A stretch of 64,000 nucleotides of DNA from Rhodococcus sp. 14-1411-2a (GCF_002259485.1 NZ_NPGA01000020.1:372001-436000), one strand, 5' to 3'. Positions 17,200 through 26,464 are shown, counted from the stretch's first letter. The notes: generated by a model from the letters alone, not told the origin. Numbers and translations: made by a program.

Positions 17200-18893
17200 C
17201 GAAGAAGCACCCACCGATCCATGTTCCATCCGGCACCAGCGGCAGTCGGGTTGGGCACCACGTCCTGCATGCCGTCACTGACGACGGTCGTACGCGGCTC
17301 GTTGTACAGGGGAAGCGACGGCATGTCGTTCCACAGGATGTTCTCGCCCTCGGTGGCCAGCGCCAGAATGCCCTCGGGATCGTCGGTCACCGCCAATTGA
17401 TCGACGATGGAATCGATCCTGCCGTTGCTGTATCCGCCGACGTTCAGACCGATTCCAGTGCGCAGCGAATACCGTGCGGTCACCGCGGCAGCCGAACCCG
17501 AGGGTCCAGGAAGCGATCCGCTGCTACCCAGGACGGCATCGACCGCCCCGGCCCGCAGGACGGACGGTGTGAAGTCCGGCGAGCTCGCATCCTCGACGGT
17601 GATGCCCGCGGCGGCACAATCGGCGGCCATGCGGCTCACCACCTGGGCGCGCCGCGCGTCCGGTCCCCGGTAGCCGACACGAACGGTCATTGCATTCTCG
17701 CCTGCGGCCTCGAGCTCTCGGCCGGCCTGGTCCAGGTCCGAGCGCTGGTAGCGATCACCCACCACCGCCGCGACCGACGGGTACACCAGCGTGTCGGGCT
17801 GAACGAGACGCGAGTCGACGACACCAGAGCCGAGACCCGCATCTGCCGCCTCGGAACCGGGGTGGCCCAGTGTGTCGAACAGGTCCGATCTCGGGATGCA
17901 TGCGGCCACTGCTCGACGTGCACTCGCCTGGCCCAGCACCCCCTGGGTCGAGAACGTCAACTGCTCGACGCCTCGCGACGGTTCCTCGGTGGTGGTGAAA
18001 CCCTCGGTGGTCCCGAGATCGACGGCACCGGCACCGTGGTCGACCACATCCAGCGAACCGTCCGCGGACTTCGCCGCCAGGTCGGTGCCCTTGGGCCAGA
18101 CGACCACCTGTTCGGTCTGAGGCGGGTTTCCCCACCAGGCGTCGTTCGCCACGAGCACGAGACCGTCCTCGGCGGTGTAGGACTCGACCCGGTACGGGCC
18201 GGCCGACGGCAACAGCGAGGTGTCGATCGAACCCGGCGTCAGGGTCCATCCGGTGTTCCAGAAGTCGGCGATGCGGCGCACCACGTCGTCGTCCTCGGCC
18301 AGGATGGGATCGACGACGTTCGGCACGCCTGCGACCCGGGCCGCGACATGCGCCGGTAGCAGATCGGTGGCACCGAACAGCGCTCGCCAGTTCTGGTAGC
18401 TGCGGCCGGATGCGAAGACGACGGTGGCTTCCTTGGCCCCCGGAACGCACTCGATGCGCTCGATGTCGGAGTACCCGGCCGTCGACGCCGCGTCGAACAT
18501 GGGGCGGTCGGTGGCGAACCTTCCGCTGTTCGCCGCCCAGGCCAACACCAGGTCGTCGCAGGCCATAGGCGCACCGTCCGAGTACGTCGCGGCCGGGGCG
18601 ATGGAGTACTGCACGGTCAGGGTGTCACCGGGTACCACCGATACTGTTCCGATGTCGTTGTCCGACAACGCGTCTCCCTCGGGCCCGAGGTAGCTGAAGC
18701 CCACCTGCACCCGGGTGAACGCCTGCCGGGCTCCCGACGCCGCGCCGTCGACGGTTCTGGCGTTGTACGTGTTCACCACGTTGTCGAACGAGTAGCCGAT
18801 CGAGGGCACCTTGTCCTCGGGCGACGAACACGCCGTGATGGACACCGCGCCGACACTCGCTGCCACCAGTGCCGCGATCCACCGTCGTTTCAC
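17196..18893 (-). CDS. Peptide-type ABC transporter substrate-binding lipoprotein (family 5), orphan
   Basis: The product is 565 aa. GTG 18893 has GGAGA six bases upstream. A basic N-terminus and hydrophobic stretch end in SITAC, a lipobox. The body follows the family 5 solute-binding fold (YSFDNVVNTYNA, TYSDGAPMACDDL, LPSLPLYNEPR). No permease or ATPase genes are adjacent, so it either works with a distant Dpp/Opp system or has another envelope role. Its place between apt and secF matches Rv2585c. Confidence 0.88.
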   Translation of the reverse strand: MKRRWIAALVAASVGAVSITACSSPEDKVPSIGYSFDNVVNTYNARTVDGAASGARQAFTRVQVGFSYLGPEGDALSDNDIGTVSVVPGDTLTVQYSIAPAATYSDGAPMACDDLVLAWAANSGRFATDRPMFDAASTAGYSDIERIECVPGAKEATVVFASGRSYQNWRALFGATDLLPAHVAARVAGVPNVVDPILAEDDDVVRRIADFWNTGWTLTPGSIDTSLLPSAGPYRVESYTAEDGLVLVANDAWWGNPPQTEQVVVWPKGTDLAAKSADGSLDVVDHGAGAVDLGTTEGFTTTEEPSRGVEQLTFSTQGVLGQASARRAVAACIPRSDLFDTLGHPGSEAADAGLGSGVVDSRLVQPDTLVYPSVAAVVGDRYQRSDLDQAGRELEAAGENAMTVRVGYRGPDARRAQVVSRMAADCAAAGITVEDASSPDFTPSVLRAGAVDAVLGSSGSLPGPSGSAAAVTARYSLRTGIGLNVGGYSNGRIDSIVDQLAVTDDPEGILALATEGENILWNDMPSLPLYNEPRTTVVSDGMQDVVPNPTAAGAGWNMDRWVLLR

Positions 18894-18922
18894 GTGCACT
18901 CTCCGTCCCTGTCGAAGGTGGT

Positions 18923-20104
18923 CTACCGACGCTTCTTGTTTCGTTTCCCGGTGGGGCGGTTGCCCGGCTGGGGAGCAGAAGACTTCGGAGTGGCCACGCC
19001 GACAGCCACCGGCTCAGGAGCGAGACCGGCCGCGCGAGCCGCCGCCTCGGCACGCTTGGAGTGGACCTTGCGGGTGTGGACTGCGACGGGGCCCCACTTC
19101 TCCTTGAGCGTCACCAGCAACGGAGTGGCGAAGAAGATCGACGAGTAGGCACCGACGATCATGCCGACCAGCTGTACCAGCGCCAGATCCTTGAGCGTGC
19201 CCACTCCGAGTAGCCACACCGCGATGATCATCAGTGCGATCACCGGGAGAACACCGATCACGGTGGTGTTGATCGAGCGCATCAGGGTCTGGTTGACGGC
19301 CAGGTTCGCCTGTTCGGCGTAGGTCTTGCGATGCAGGTTGAGGATGCCGCGGGTGTTCTCCTCGACCTTGTCGAACACCACCACGGAGTCGTACAGGGAG
19401 AAGCCGAGGATCGTCAGCAGACCGATGACCGTCGCAGGCGTCACCTCGAATCCGACGAGCGAGTACACACCTGCGGTCACCAGAAGGTCGAAGGCCAGGG
19501 CAGCCAGAGCCGCCAACGCCATGTCTCGCTCGTATCGGACCGCGATGTAGATACTGACGATGACCAGGAAGACCACGAGTGCGATCAGGGCTTTCTGGGT
19601 GATCTGGCTGCCCCAGGTCTCACTGACGTCGGACACGCTGATGGCGTTCGGGGTCGCGGTACCCGAGTTGTCCTGCGGCTGGAAGGCCTCGAACAACGCC
19701 TGGCGAAGGGTGTCCACTTCGGCGGGGTCGAGAGCTTCGGAACGAATCTGCACCGTTGCTGCGGCACCCGAACCGACGGTCTGAACCGAGACCGGCGGCA
19801 TGCCGAGCGAGTCGTCGTAGACGGTTTCGACCTGCTCGGTGGAGATGTTGTCGGCGGCGGGCAGCGCGATCCGGGTTCCGCCCTCGAAATCGATACCGAG
19901 GGTGAAGCCGCGGACGAGGAAGCTCAGCAGGCACACCAGCACGATGACGCCGGTGAGGATGTAGTAGAACCGGCGACGACCGACGATGTCGAAGGCACCG
20001 GTGCCGGTGTACAACCTGGACAGCCAGCTGTGCTTGGGCTGGGTGGATTGATCGACGCCCGAATCGTCGAGGGGCGATGGGGTCGACGTGGTCGTGTCCG
20101 ACAT
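18923..20104 (-). CDS. secF: Protein translocase subunit SecF
   Basis: This 393-aa inner-membrane subunit, with SecD, uses proton-motive force to help SecYEG export. It has six predicted transmembrane segments, the first at about residues 49-67, a periplasmic domain starting GIDFEGGTRIALP, and the SecF-specific TILGFSLYDSVVVFDKVEEN. The C-terminal ~45 residues are basic and Ala/Pro-rich. ATG 20104 lies one base after the secD stop. Likely orthologue of Rv2586c. Confidence 0.97.
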   Translation of the reverse strand: MSDTTTSTPSPLDDSGVDQSTQPKHSWLSRLYTGTGAFDIVGRRRFYYILTGVIVLVCLLSFLVRGFTLGIDFEGGTRIALPAADNISTEQVETVYDDSLGMPPVSVQTVGSGAAATVQIRSEALDPAEVDTLRQALFEAFQPQDNSGTATPNAISVSDVSETWGSQITQKALIALVVFLVIVSIYIAVRYERDMALAALAALAFDLLVTAGVYSLVGFEVTPATVIGLLTILGFSLYDSVVVFDKVEENTRGILNLHRKTYAEQANLAVNQTLMRSINTTVIGVLPVIALMIIAVWLLGVGTLKDLALVQLVGMIVGAYSSIFFATPLLVTLKEKWGPVAVHTRKVHSKRAEAAARAAGLAPEPVAVGVATPKSSAPQPGNRPTGKRNKKRR

Positions 20105-20105
20105 G

Positions 20106-21893
20106 TCATGCCTCCTTCGACGGCGCAGTGCCGGTCTTGACGGCGAGTGCCTTGTTGGCTGCGCGCTTGCGTTCGAGCGCGATCTGCTGGACGGCACCGA
20201 GGCCGTTGACCGATGGCTTGGACCAGAACGTGGATTTCGACGCCAGGTACACCAGCGGCCAGGTCACCAGCACCACGACGATGATGTCCAGGATCGTCGT
20301 CAGTCCGAGGGTGAACGCGAAGCCGCGGACCTGACCGACGGCCAACACGTACAGCACCGCGGCAGCGATGAAGCTGACCGCGTTGCCGGACAGGATCGTC
20401 TTGCGTGCGCGTGCCCAACCACGAGGAACCGCCGAGCGGAAGCTGCGGCCCTCCCGGATCTCGTCCTTGATGCGCTCGAAGAACACCACGAACGAGTCCG
20501 CGGTCATACCGATACCGATAATCAGGCCTGCGATTCCTGCCAGGTCCAGCGTGAAGCTGATCCATCTGCCCAACAGAACGATGATTCCGTAGACGACGAG
20601 ACCGGCCAGCGCCAACGACAGCGCGGTGAGCAGCCCGAGGGCACGGTAGTAGAGCAGGCAGTAGACCAACACCAGCGCCAGTCCGATGGCACCTGCGAGC
20701 AGTCCGGCTTCGAGCGAGGCCAATCCCAGTGTGGCCGAAACAGTTTCGGCCTCGGAGGACACGAAGGACAGCGGCAATGAGCCGTACTTGAGCGTGTTGG
20801 CCAGCTCCGAGGAGGTCTGGGCATTGAAGTTGCCGGTGATCGAGGTGGCGCTGCCGGCTGGGGTGGCCCCCTGGATGACCGGCGCACTGATCACCTTGGA
20901 GTCCAACACGAACGCAGCCTGCTTCTGCAGGTTGGCCGCGGTGAACTGAGCCCAGGTGTTCGAGCCCTCCGTGTCGAACGTCAGGCTCACCTGGAACTGT
21001 GCCTGCTGACTGTCGAACCCGGAGGTCGCGTCGGATATCTGCTGACCGTCGATGATCGTCGGACCGAGTAGATAAACGGCCGTTCCATCGGTCGAGCATG
21101 CGACGAGGGGAAGAGCGGGATCGTCGTTGCCGGCGAGCGGGTCGGCGGCGTTGCAGTCGAGGGACTGCATCGCGAGTTGTTGGACCTGCTGGTCTTCGCT
21201 CTGCCGCAGTGCCTTCGCGTCGGCGATCTCCTGGGCGGCACGATCGGCGTCGGACAGCGAAGCGTCGGTGGCGGGGTCCTCGGCCGGTGCGTCGGTGGCC
21301 GGTGCATCCGTGGCAGGTGCATCAGTGGCGGGAGCGGGAGTCGGATCGACTGCAGACGGATCCTGCGCCGGGAACACACGTTGCTGCGGAGTGGCCGGAT
21401 CTGCGGGTGCAGCCGGATCCGCGGAAGCAGCAGGGTCTGCCGGTGCCGCAGGATCGACCGGCGCGGCCGGGTCGACCGGGGTCTGCTGCGTGCCTGCACC
21501 CTCGCCCGTCGACGGAGCAACGGATCCGATCACGGGACGGATGAACAGTCGCGCGGTCTGCCCGAGGGTGCGCGCCTGAGAGCTGTCGTCGCCGGGCACC
21601 GTGATGACGAGGTTGTCGCCGTCGATGACCACCTCGGAGCCGGAGACACCGAGACCGTTGACGCGGGTCTCGATGATCTGCTGCGCCTGCTGCAAGCTGT
21701 CCTGCGTCGGTGCGTTGCCGTCGGGGGTCCGCGCGGTGAGTGTCACGCGCGTGCCGCCCTGCAGGTCGATTCCCAACTTCGGCGAGGGGTCTTTGTCTCC
21801 GGTGAAGAAGACCATGGCGTACACCGCTGCCATCAGCACCGCGAAAACGGCGAGATAGCGGGCGGGTTGCACCGGTCCGCTGGAAGGTGCCAC
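20106..21893 (-). CDS. secD: Protein translocase subunit SecD
   Basis: The 595-aa partner of SecF has an N-terminal transmembrane helix (about residues 12-30), a large extracytoplasmic region starting GIDLQGGTRVTL, and five C-terminal helices with the conserved IIGIGMTADSFVVFFERIKD. Residues about 125-212 are an Asp-Pro-Ala-Ala repeat insert in the extracytoplasmic part, absent from E. coli SecD; mycobacterial SecD has a comparable proline-rich insert. GTG 21893 has GAGGAGA upstream. Confidence 0.97.
   Translation of the reverse strand: MAPSSGPVQPARYLAVFAVLMAAVYAMVFFTGDKDPSPKLGIDLQGGTRVTLTARTPDGNAPTQDSLQQAQQIIETRVNGLGVSGSEVVIDGDNLVITVPGDDSSQARTLGQTARLFIRPVIGSVAPSTGEGAGTQQTPVDPAAPVDPAAPADPAASADPAAPADPATPQQRVFPAQDPSAVDPTPAPATDAPATDAPATDAPAEDPATDASLSDADRAAQEIADAKALRQSEDQQVQQLAMQSLDCNAADPLAGNDDPALPLVACSTDGTAVYLLGPTIIDGQQISDATSGFDSQQAQFQVSLTFDTEGSNTWAQFTAANLQKQAAFVLDSKVISAPVIQGATPAGSATSITGNFNAQTSSELANTLKYGSLPLSFVSSEAETVSATLGLASLEAGLLAGAIGLALVLVYCLLYYRALGLLTALSLALAGLVVYGIIVLLGRWISFTLDLAGIAGLIIGIGMTADSFVVFFERIKDEIREGRSFRSAVPRGWARARKTILSGNAVSFIAAAVLYVLAVGQVRGFAFTLGLTTILDIIVVVLVTWPLVYLASKSTFWSKPSVNGLGAVQQIALERKRAANKALAVKTGTAPSKEA
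21261..21479 (-). repeat. Low-complexity coding repeat inside secD
   Basis: This stretch encodes two repeat blocks: VDPAAP/ADPAAP units (about residues 139-168) and ATDAP units (about 189-204). At the DNA level the units are 12-15 bases and partly degenerate. They form a flexible, acidic, proline-rich extracytoplasmic linker. Confidence 0.7.
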
Positions 21894-22007
21894 GGTGTGT
21901 GTTTCTCCTCTGAGGCGATGGAAAATGTCGGTTCCTGCAGGGCCTGGCGGCCCGCTGTGTCAGCGGTGAGCGGTGCGATTGTGCACCACATCGGTCACCG
22001 CAGAGAA

Positions 22008-22040
22008 AACCGCTGCCGGATACTGTCTCCGACAGCGGTT
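22008..22040 (-). terminator. Hairpin between yajC and secD
   Basis: Read on the reverse strand, AACCGCTG and CAGCGGTT form the outer stem, TCCG and CGGA an inner stem across a one-base mismatch, and a TTTTCTC tail follows. It sits 16 bases after the yajC stop and 114 bases before secD, so it could attenuate or separate the two genes. Confidence 0.6.
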
Positions 22041-22056
22041 GTCGATCACATCGAGC

Positions 22057-22467
22057 TCACTCTTTTTCGAGCCTCTTCGCCGTCTGCTCGACGGTCTCGT
22101 CCGGCCGGGCCGCGTCTGTCTTGCTCAGCGACGGTCCCGCGGTGTTGTTCGAGCCGAGGGCCGCGATGTCCGCCTCGGTGGTGGCGTCGATGTCGGTGTC
22201 GTCGAACTCGGAATCGTCGGGCAGCACCTCACGCACGACTGCGCGCGACCACGTGGTGATGACGCCGTCGGCGATCTCGAGGTCGATCGTGTCGTCCTCG
22301 ACCAGGACGACGCGGGCGTACAGACCGGCGGTGGTGACGACCTCGTCGCCGATCTTCAGCGAGTCCTGCATTTCCGTGGTCTTGGCCAACACCTTCTTCT
22401 GTCGACGCGCATTGAGAAACAGCGGTACCAGAAGGGCCACGATCAGCAGCGGAAACAGCAAATCCAT
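22057..22467 (-). CDS. yajC: Preprotein translocase accessory subunit YajC
   Basis: The 136-aa protein has one N-terminal transmembrane helix (residues 2-18), then the YajC core RRQKKVLAKTTEMQDSLKIGDEVVTTAGLYARVV. The C-terminal ~45 residues are acidic and disordered, longer than in E. coli. It forms the SecDF-YajC subcomplex. It is first in the yajC-secD-secF reverse-strand series. Likely orthologue of Rv2588c. Confidence 0.95.
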   Translation of the reverse strand: MDLLFPLLIVALLVPLFLNARRQKKVLAKTTEMQDSLKIGDEVVTTAGLYARVVLVEDDTIDLEIADGVITTWSRAVVREVLPDDSEFDDTDIDATTEADIAALGSNNTAGPSLSKTDAARPDETVEQTAKRLEKE

Positions 22468-22605
22468 CGGAAGGTCAGTCCTCGAAGTCGGGTTCGATAT
22501 ACGTCATTGTCTCGTGCGAGAACGCCGCCGGTGCGGGCCTCGCAGCTACCCAGTGTGCCATTACCTGGAACCGGTCCGGTCCGTTCGTGTCCTGTTGTGC
22601 CCGAT

Positions 22606-23682
22606 TCATTCGAATAATCCCTGCTGGACCTCCGAGGATCGGACCGAAATCCCACCCACTGCGAGGTCCGGTGGCGGTGTCAGACCGAGGTGTTGCCACG
22701 CAGCAGCGGTCGCCACGCGCCCGCGGGGGGTGCGGGCGATCATTCCGGCACGCACCAGAAACGGCTCGCACACTTCCTCGACCGTCGACGGTTCCTCGCC
22801 GACGGCGACGGCCAGTGTCGATACACCCACCGGCCCACCGCCGAAGCTTCGGATGAGCGCGCTGAGTACCGCGCGATCGAGTCGGTCGAGCCCGAGCTTG
22901 TCGACGTCGTAGACCACCAGCGCGGCCTTCGCGGTGTCCTGGGTGACGGTGCCGTCGCCGCGCACGTCCGCGTAGTCACGAACTCGCCGAAGCAGTCGGT
23001 TCGCGATTCTGGGGGTGCCGCGCGAACGACCGGCGATTTCCGCGCAGCCGTCCCGGTCGATCGGTACGCCCAGAATTCCCGCCGACCGCATGAGGACGCG
23101 CTCGAGTTCGCTGGGCTCGTAGAAGTCCATGTGCGCCACGAATCCGAAGCGATCTCGCAGCGGCCCGGTGAGCGCACCCGACCTGGTGGTGGCACCGACG
23201 AGGGTGAACGGTGCCACCTCGAGTGGAATCGACGTCGCTCCCGGCCCCTTGCCGACGATGACGTCGACGCGGAAATCCTCCATCGCCAGGTACAGCATCT
23301 CCTCGGCCGGGCGGGCAATGCGATGGATCTCGTCGATGAACAGCACGTCCCCCTCGACCAGATTGCTGAGCATCGCCGCGAGATCGCCTGCCCGCTCGAG
23401 CGCCGGACCCGACGTGAGCCGCAGCGAGGTTCCCAGCTCGGCGGCGATGATCATTGCCATGCTGGTCTTGCCGAGTCCCGGCGGACCGGACATCAGGATG
23501 TGATCGGGGGTTCCCCCGCGCATCTTGGCACCCGACAACACGAGCTGGAGCTGCTCTCGCACGCGCGGTTGACCGATGAAATCGGTGAGATTCTTCGGAC
23601 GCAGACTCGTCTCGACATCCAGATCGTCGGACATCGCGTCCGCACCGACCTGGGATTCGGCGAACTGGTCGTCCTCGGTCAC
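22606..23682 (-). CDS. ruvB: Holliday junction branch-migration helicase RuvB
   Basis: The 358-aa AAA+ motor drives branch migration with RuvA. Walker A is GPPGLGKT, Walker B FIDEIH, and sensor/arginine-finger region GATTRSGALTGPLRDRFG. The C-terminal winged helix includes RTPRGRVATAAAWQHLG. GTG 23682 lies six bases after the ruvA stop. Third gene of ruvC-ruvA-ruvB and so probably under the SOS box upstream of ruvC. Confidence 0.98.
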   Translation of the reverse strand: MTEDDQFAESQVGADAMSDDLDVETSLRPKNLTDFIGQPRVREQLQLVLSGAKMRGGTPDHILMSGPPGLGKTSMAMIIAAELGTSLRLTSGPALERAGDLAAMLSNLVEGDVLFIDEIHRIARPAEEMLYLAMEDFRVDVIVGKGPGATSIPLEVAPFTLVGATTRSGALTGPLRDRFGFVAHMDFYEPSELERVLMRSAGILGVPIDRDGCAEIAGRSRGTPRIANRLLRRVRDYADVRGDGTVTQDTAKAALVVYDVDKLGLDRLDRAVLSALIRSFGGGPVGVSTLAVAVGEEPSTVEEVCEPFLVRAGMIARTPRGRVATAAAWQHLGLTPPPDLAVGGISVRSSEVQQGLFE

Positions 23683-23688
23683 CCGGGC

Positions 23689-24294
23689 CTACCTGGACTT
23701 TCCGAGGTACGCCAGCGCCGACCTCAACGCGGTCGACGTCGTGGCCTCGGGCTGCTGGGCGAGCACCGCATCGGTGGCTTCCTCGGCCTGCTTGGTGGGG
23801 AATCCGAGACCGATCAGCGCTTCGACGATCTGGTCTCGCATCGAGTTGCCGGCACCGGACCCCGGCACGGCTGCGCTTCCGGCGCGCCCGACCACCGCGT
23901 CGACCTTGTCGCGCAACTCGACGACCATTCTCTCCGCGCCGCGCTTCCCGATACCGGGCACCCTGGTCAGAGCTCCGATATCACTGTCCGCCAACGCAGT
24001 TCGCAGCGCATCGGGCTCGTGTACGGCAAGAGTCGCCATGGCGATTCGCGGGCCGACGCCGGTCACGGTGAGGAGCAACTCGAACAGCTCACGCGACTCC
24101 TTGTCGGGGAACCCGTACAGCGTCTGCGAATCCTCGCGCACGATCATGGTCGTCAGGAGGGTCGCTTCGCTCCCCCGGTGCAGCGTGGCCAGCGTCGCCG
24201 GAGTGGCGTTGACCCGGTACCCGACGCCCGCGGCCTCGAGCACGGTGTGATCGAGCGCGATGTCCACCACCGAACCCCTGATCGACGCGATCAT
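23689..24294 (-). CDS. ruvA: Holliday junction DNA-binding protein RuvA
   Basis: The 201-aa tetrameric junction-binding subunit has OB-fold domain I (MIASIRGSVVDI), helix-hairpin-helix domain II with TGVGPRIAMATL and PGIGKRGAERMVVELRDK, and RuvB-binding domain III (ALIGLGFPTKQAEEA). The start overlaps the ruvC stop as ATGA. Confidence 0.98.
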   Translation of the reverse strand: MIASIRGSVVDIALDHTVLEAAGVGYRVNATPATLATLHRGSEATLLTTMIVREDSQTLYGFPDKESRELFELLLTVTGVGPRIAMATLAVHEPDALRTALADSDIGALTRVPGIGKRGAERMVVELRDKVDAVVGRAGSAAVPGSGAGNSMRDQIVEALIGLGFPTKQAEEATDAVLAQQPEATTSTALRSALAYLGKSR

Positions 24295-24908
24295 CGTGCG
24301 CCCGCCTCCTTCTTGGCCATTTTCTCGATCCTGCGTGCCACGACGGCGCGAGCCTTGCGCTCCTCGGCCAGACGCGCGTCGTACTTGCGTTTCTGCTCGG
24401 CGGCCATGGCTTCGGCCTTCGCCATCCGCGCGATCATGGGTGCTCGCCAGCAGTGACAGATACCGAGGGCCAAAGCGTCGGCCGCGTCGGCGGGAGTCGG
24501 TGCAGTCTGCAGTCCGAGAATGCGCATGACCATGGCGGTCACCTGAGCCTTGTCGGCCGAACCGTTGCCCGTGACGGCCGCCTTGACCTCACTGGGAGTG
24601 TGAAAGCAGACGTCGACGCCACGCCTGGCCGCTGCGAGGGCGATGACGCCACCGGCCTGGGCCGTGCCCATGGCCGTGCGAACGTTGTGTTGAGCGAACA
24701 CTCGCTCGATCGCCACCACCGAGGGCTTGTGGGTATCGAGCCAGTATTCCGCCGCCTCGGAAATCCGCAGCAGACGCTGCGCGAGGTCCATGTCCGCGGG
24801 CGTTCGCACCACATCGACATCGAGCGCAACCACCGTTCGGCCCACACCGCCCTCGATCAGACTGAGCCCACACCTGGTGAGACCGGGGTCGACACCCATC
24901 ACCCGCAC
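24291..24908 (-). CDS. ruvC: Crossover junction endodeoxyribonuclease RuvC
   Basis: The 205-aa Holliday-junction resolvase has the acidic catalytic residues in VMGVDPGLT (Asp7), AIERVFAQHN and DAADALALG. The C-terminal ~35 residues are a charged extension (KRKYDARLAEERKARAVV) beyond the E. coli length. GTG 24908 leads the ruvCAB operon. A core-perfect SOS box lies 20 to 35 bases upstream. Confidence 0.97.
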   Translation of the reverse strand: MRVMGVDPGLTRCGLSLIEGGVGRTVVALDVDVVRTPADMDLAQRLLRISEAAEYWLDTHKPSVVAIERVFAQHNVRTAMGTAQAGGVIALAAARRGVDVCFHTPSEVKAAVTGNGSADKAQVTAMVMRILGLQTAPTPADAADALALGICHCWRAPMIARMAKAEAMAAEQKRKYDARLAEERKARAVVARRIEKMAKKEAGAR

Positions 24909-24927
24909 GCCACCACACCTTCCGCTT

Positions 24928-24943
24928 ACGAACTGTTGTTCGA
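24928..24943. promoter_or_regulatory. LexA (SOS) box upstream of ruvC
   Basis: ACGAACTGTTGTTCGA contains the perfect palindromic core CGAAC-N4-GTTCG of actinobacterial LexA sites. Its position 20 bases before the ruvC start predicts damage-inducible expression of ruvCAB. Confidence 0.88.
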
Positions 24944-25015
24944 TAGCGTAGCGGAGCCCCCCGTCGGATCAGGGATACGACACCCGGTCGATCACGTCGT
25001 CGGATGCGAGGGGCG

Positions 25016-25774
25016 TCAGTCCTCGGCGTCGAGCTCGGCCATGACCTCGTCGGAGAGGTCGACGTTGGACCACACGTTCTGGACGTCGTCGCTGTCTTCG
25101 AGTGCATCGATGAGCTTGAACACCTTGCGTGCACCGTCCGCGTCGACCGGGACGTTCACCGACGCCTGGAAGCTCGCCTCGGCCGAGTCGTAGTCGATTC
25201 CGGCCTCCTGCAACGCGGTGCGCACGGCGACCAGGTCGGTCGGCTCGCTGACGACCTCGAACGTGTCGCCGTTGTCGTTGACTTCCTCGGCACCGGCTTC
25301 GAGAACGGCCATCAGGACGTCGTCCTCGCTCTGACCGTTCTTCTCCAGGGTCACCACACCCTTGCGCGAGAACAGGTACGACACCGAACCCGGGTCGGCC
25401 ATGTTCCCGCCGTTACGGGTCATCGCGACACGAACCTCGCCTGCGGCGCGGTTGCGGTTGTCGGTGAGGCACTCGATGAGGATGGCGACACCGTTGGGTC
25501 CGTAGCCCTCGTACATGATGGTCTGCCAATCGGCCCCGCCGGTCTCCTCGCCTGCACCTCGCTTGCGCGCCCGCTCGATGTTGTCGATGGGCACCGAGGT
25601 CTTCTTCGCCTTCTGAATGGCGTCGAAGAGCGTCGGGTTGCCGGTGGGGTCACCGCCACCCGTGCGGGCCGCCACCTCGATGTTCTTGATGAGCTTGGCG
25701 AAAGACTTGCCACGTCGGGCGTCGATCACCGCCTTCTTGTGCTTGGTGGTGGCCCATTTTGAGTGGCCGCTCAT
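25016..25774 (-). CDS. YebC/TACO1-family protein
   Basis: The 252-aa protein begins MSGHSKWATTKHKK, the family hallmark, and shows IMYEGYGPNGVAILIECLTDN. YebC proteins were long annotated as transcriptional regulators; recent work on bacterial and mitochondrial members points to relief of ribosome stalling at polyproline stretches. The window is rich in proline-repeat proteins, but a link is only inference. Likely orthologue of Rv2603c; it lies upstream of ruvC. Confidence 0.96.
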   Translation of the reverse strand: MSGHSKWATTKHKKAVIDARRGKSFAKLIKNIEVAARTGGGDPTGNPTLFDAIQKAKKTSVPIDNIERARKRGAGEETGGADWQTIMYEGYGPNGVAILIECLTDNRNRAAGEVRVAMTRNGGNMADPGSVSYLFSRKGVVTLEKNGQSEDDVLMAVLEAGAEEVNDNGDTFEVVSEPTDLVAVRTALQEAGIDYDSAEASFQASVNVPVDADGARKVFKLIDALEDSDDVQNVWSNVDLSDEVMAELDAED

Positions 25775-25861
25775 GCGATAGGGCCCCTTCCTGCTCGAAA
25801 TCAGTGTTGTCGACTTTACTCGCCCGGTACCGCGCTCGGCACCGTCCGACCGTCGAAGGTT

Positions 25862-26464
25862 CTAGCGGCTGCGCACCATGTCGACGAAGAGTGCGTGCAC
25901 TCGATCGTCGCCGGTGACCTCGGGATGAAAACTCGTCGCGAGAACGGAGTTCTGGCGAACGGCAACCACGCGTCCGGCGGCCGGTCCGTGCGGCACGGTG
26001 GCGAGCACCTCGACGCGCTCGCCCACCCGCTCGACCCACGGCGCGCGAATGAACACCGCCCGCACCGGCCCACCGTCGATACCGGTGACGTCGAGATCGG
26101 TCTCGAACGAATCGACCTGACGACCGAAAGCGTTGCGCCGCACGGTGATGTCGAGGCAATCCAGATGTCGGGCGTCGGGCCTGGTGTCGAGAATCTCGGA
26201 CGCCAGCAGAATCATGCCCGCACAGGAGCCGTAGGCAGGCAGTCCCTCCGCCAACCGCGCGCGCAGCGGGTCGAGGAGCTCGAACACGCCGAGCAGGTTG
26301 CTCATGGTCGTCGATTCCCCGCCGGGGATGATCAAGCCGTCGATCTGCGCCAGTTCGGCAGGACGCCGCACGGTGACTCCGCGCGCACCGCTCGACTCGA
26401 GCGCAGCCAGGTGTTCGCGAACGTCGCCCTGCAGCGCGAGAACACCGATGGTCGGAGCGGTCAC
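25862..26464 (-). CDS. pdxT: Pyridoxal 5'-phosphate synthase glutaminase subunit
   Basis: The 200-aa class I amidotransferase supplies ammonia from glutamine to PdxS. It contains LALQGDVREH, IIPGGESTT, the nucleophile cysteine in YGSCAGMILLA and the catalytic His-Glu in SFHPEVTGD. GTG 26464 overlaps the tesB stop as GTGA; the frame is open far upstream but only as antisense-like shadow. Here pdxT follows tesB while pdxS lies about 1.6 kb away, as in mycobacteria. Confidence 0.97.
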   Translation of the reverse strand: MTAPTIGVLALQGDVREHLAALESSGARGVTVRRPAELAQIDGLIIPGGESTTMSNLLGVFELLDPLRARLAEGLPAYGSCAGMILLASEILDTRPDARHLDCLDITVRRNAFGRQVDSFETDLDVTGIDGGPVRAVFIRAPWVERVGERVEVLATVPHGPAAGRVVAVRQNSVLATSFHPEVTGDDRVHALFVDMVRSR

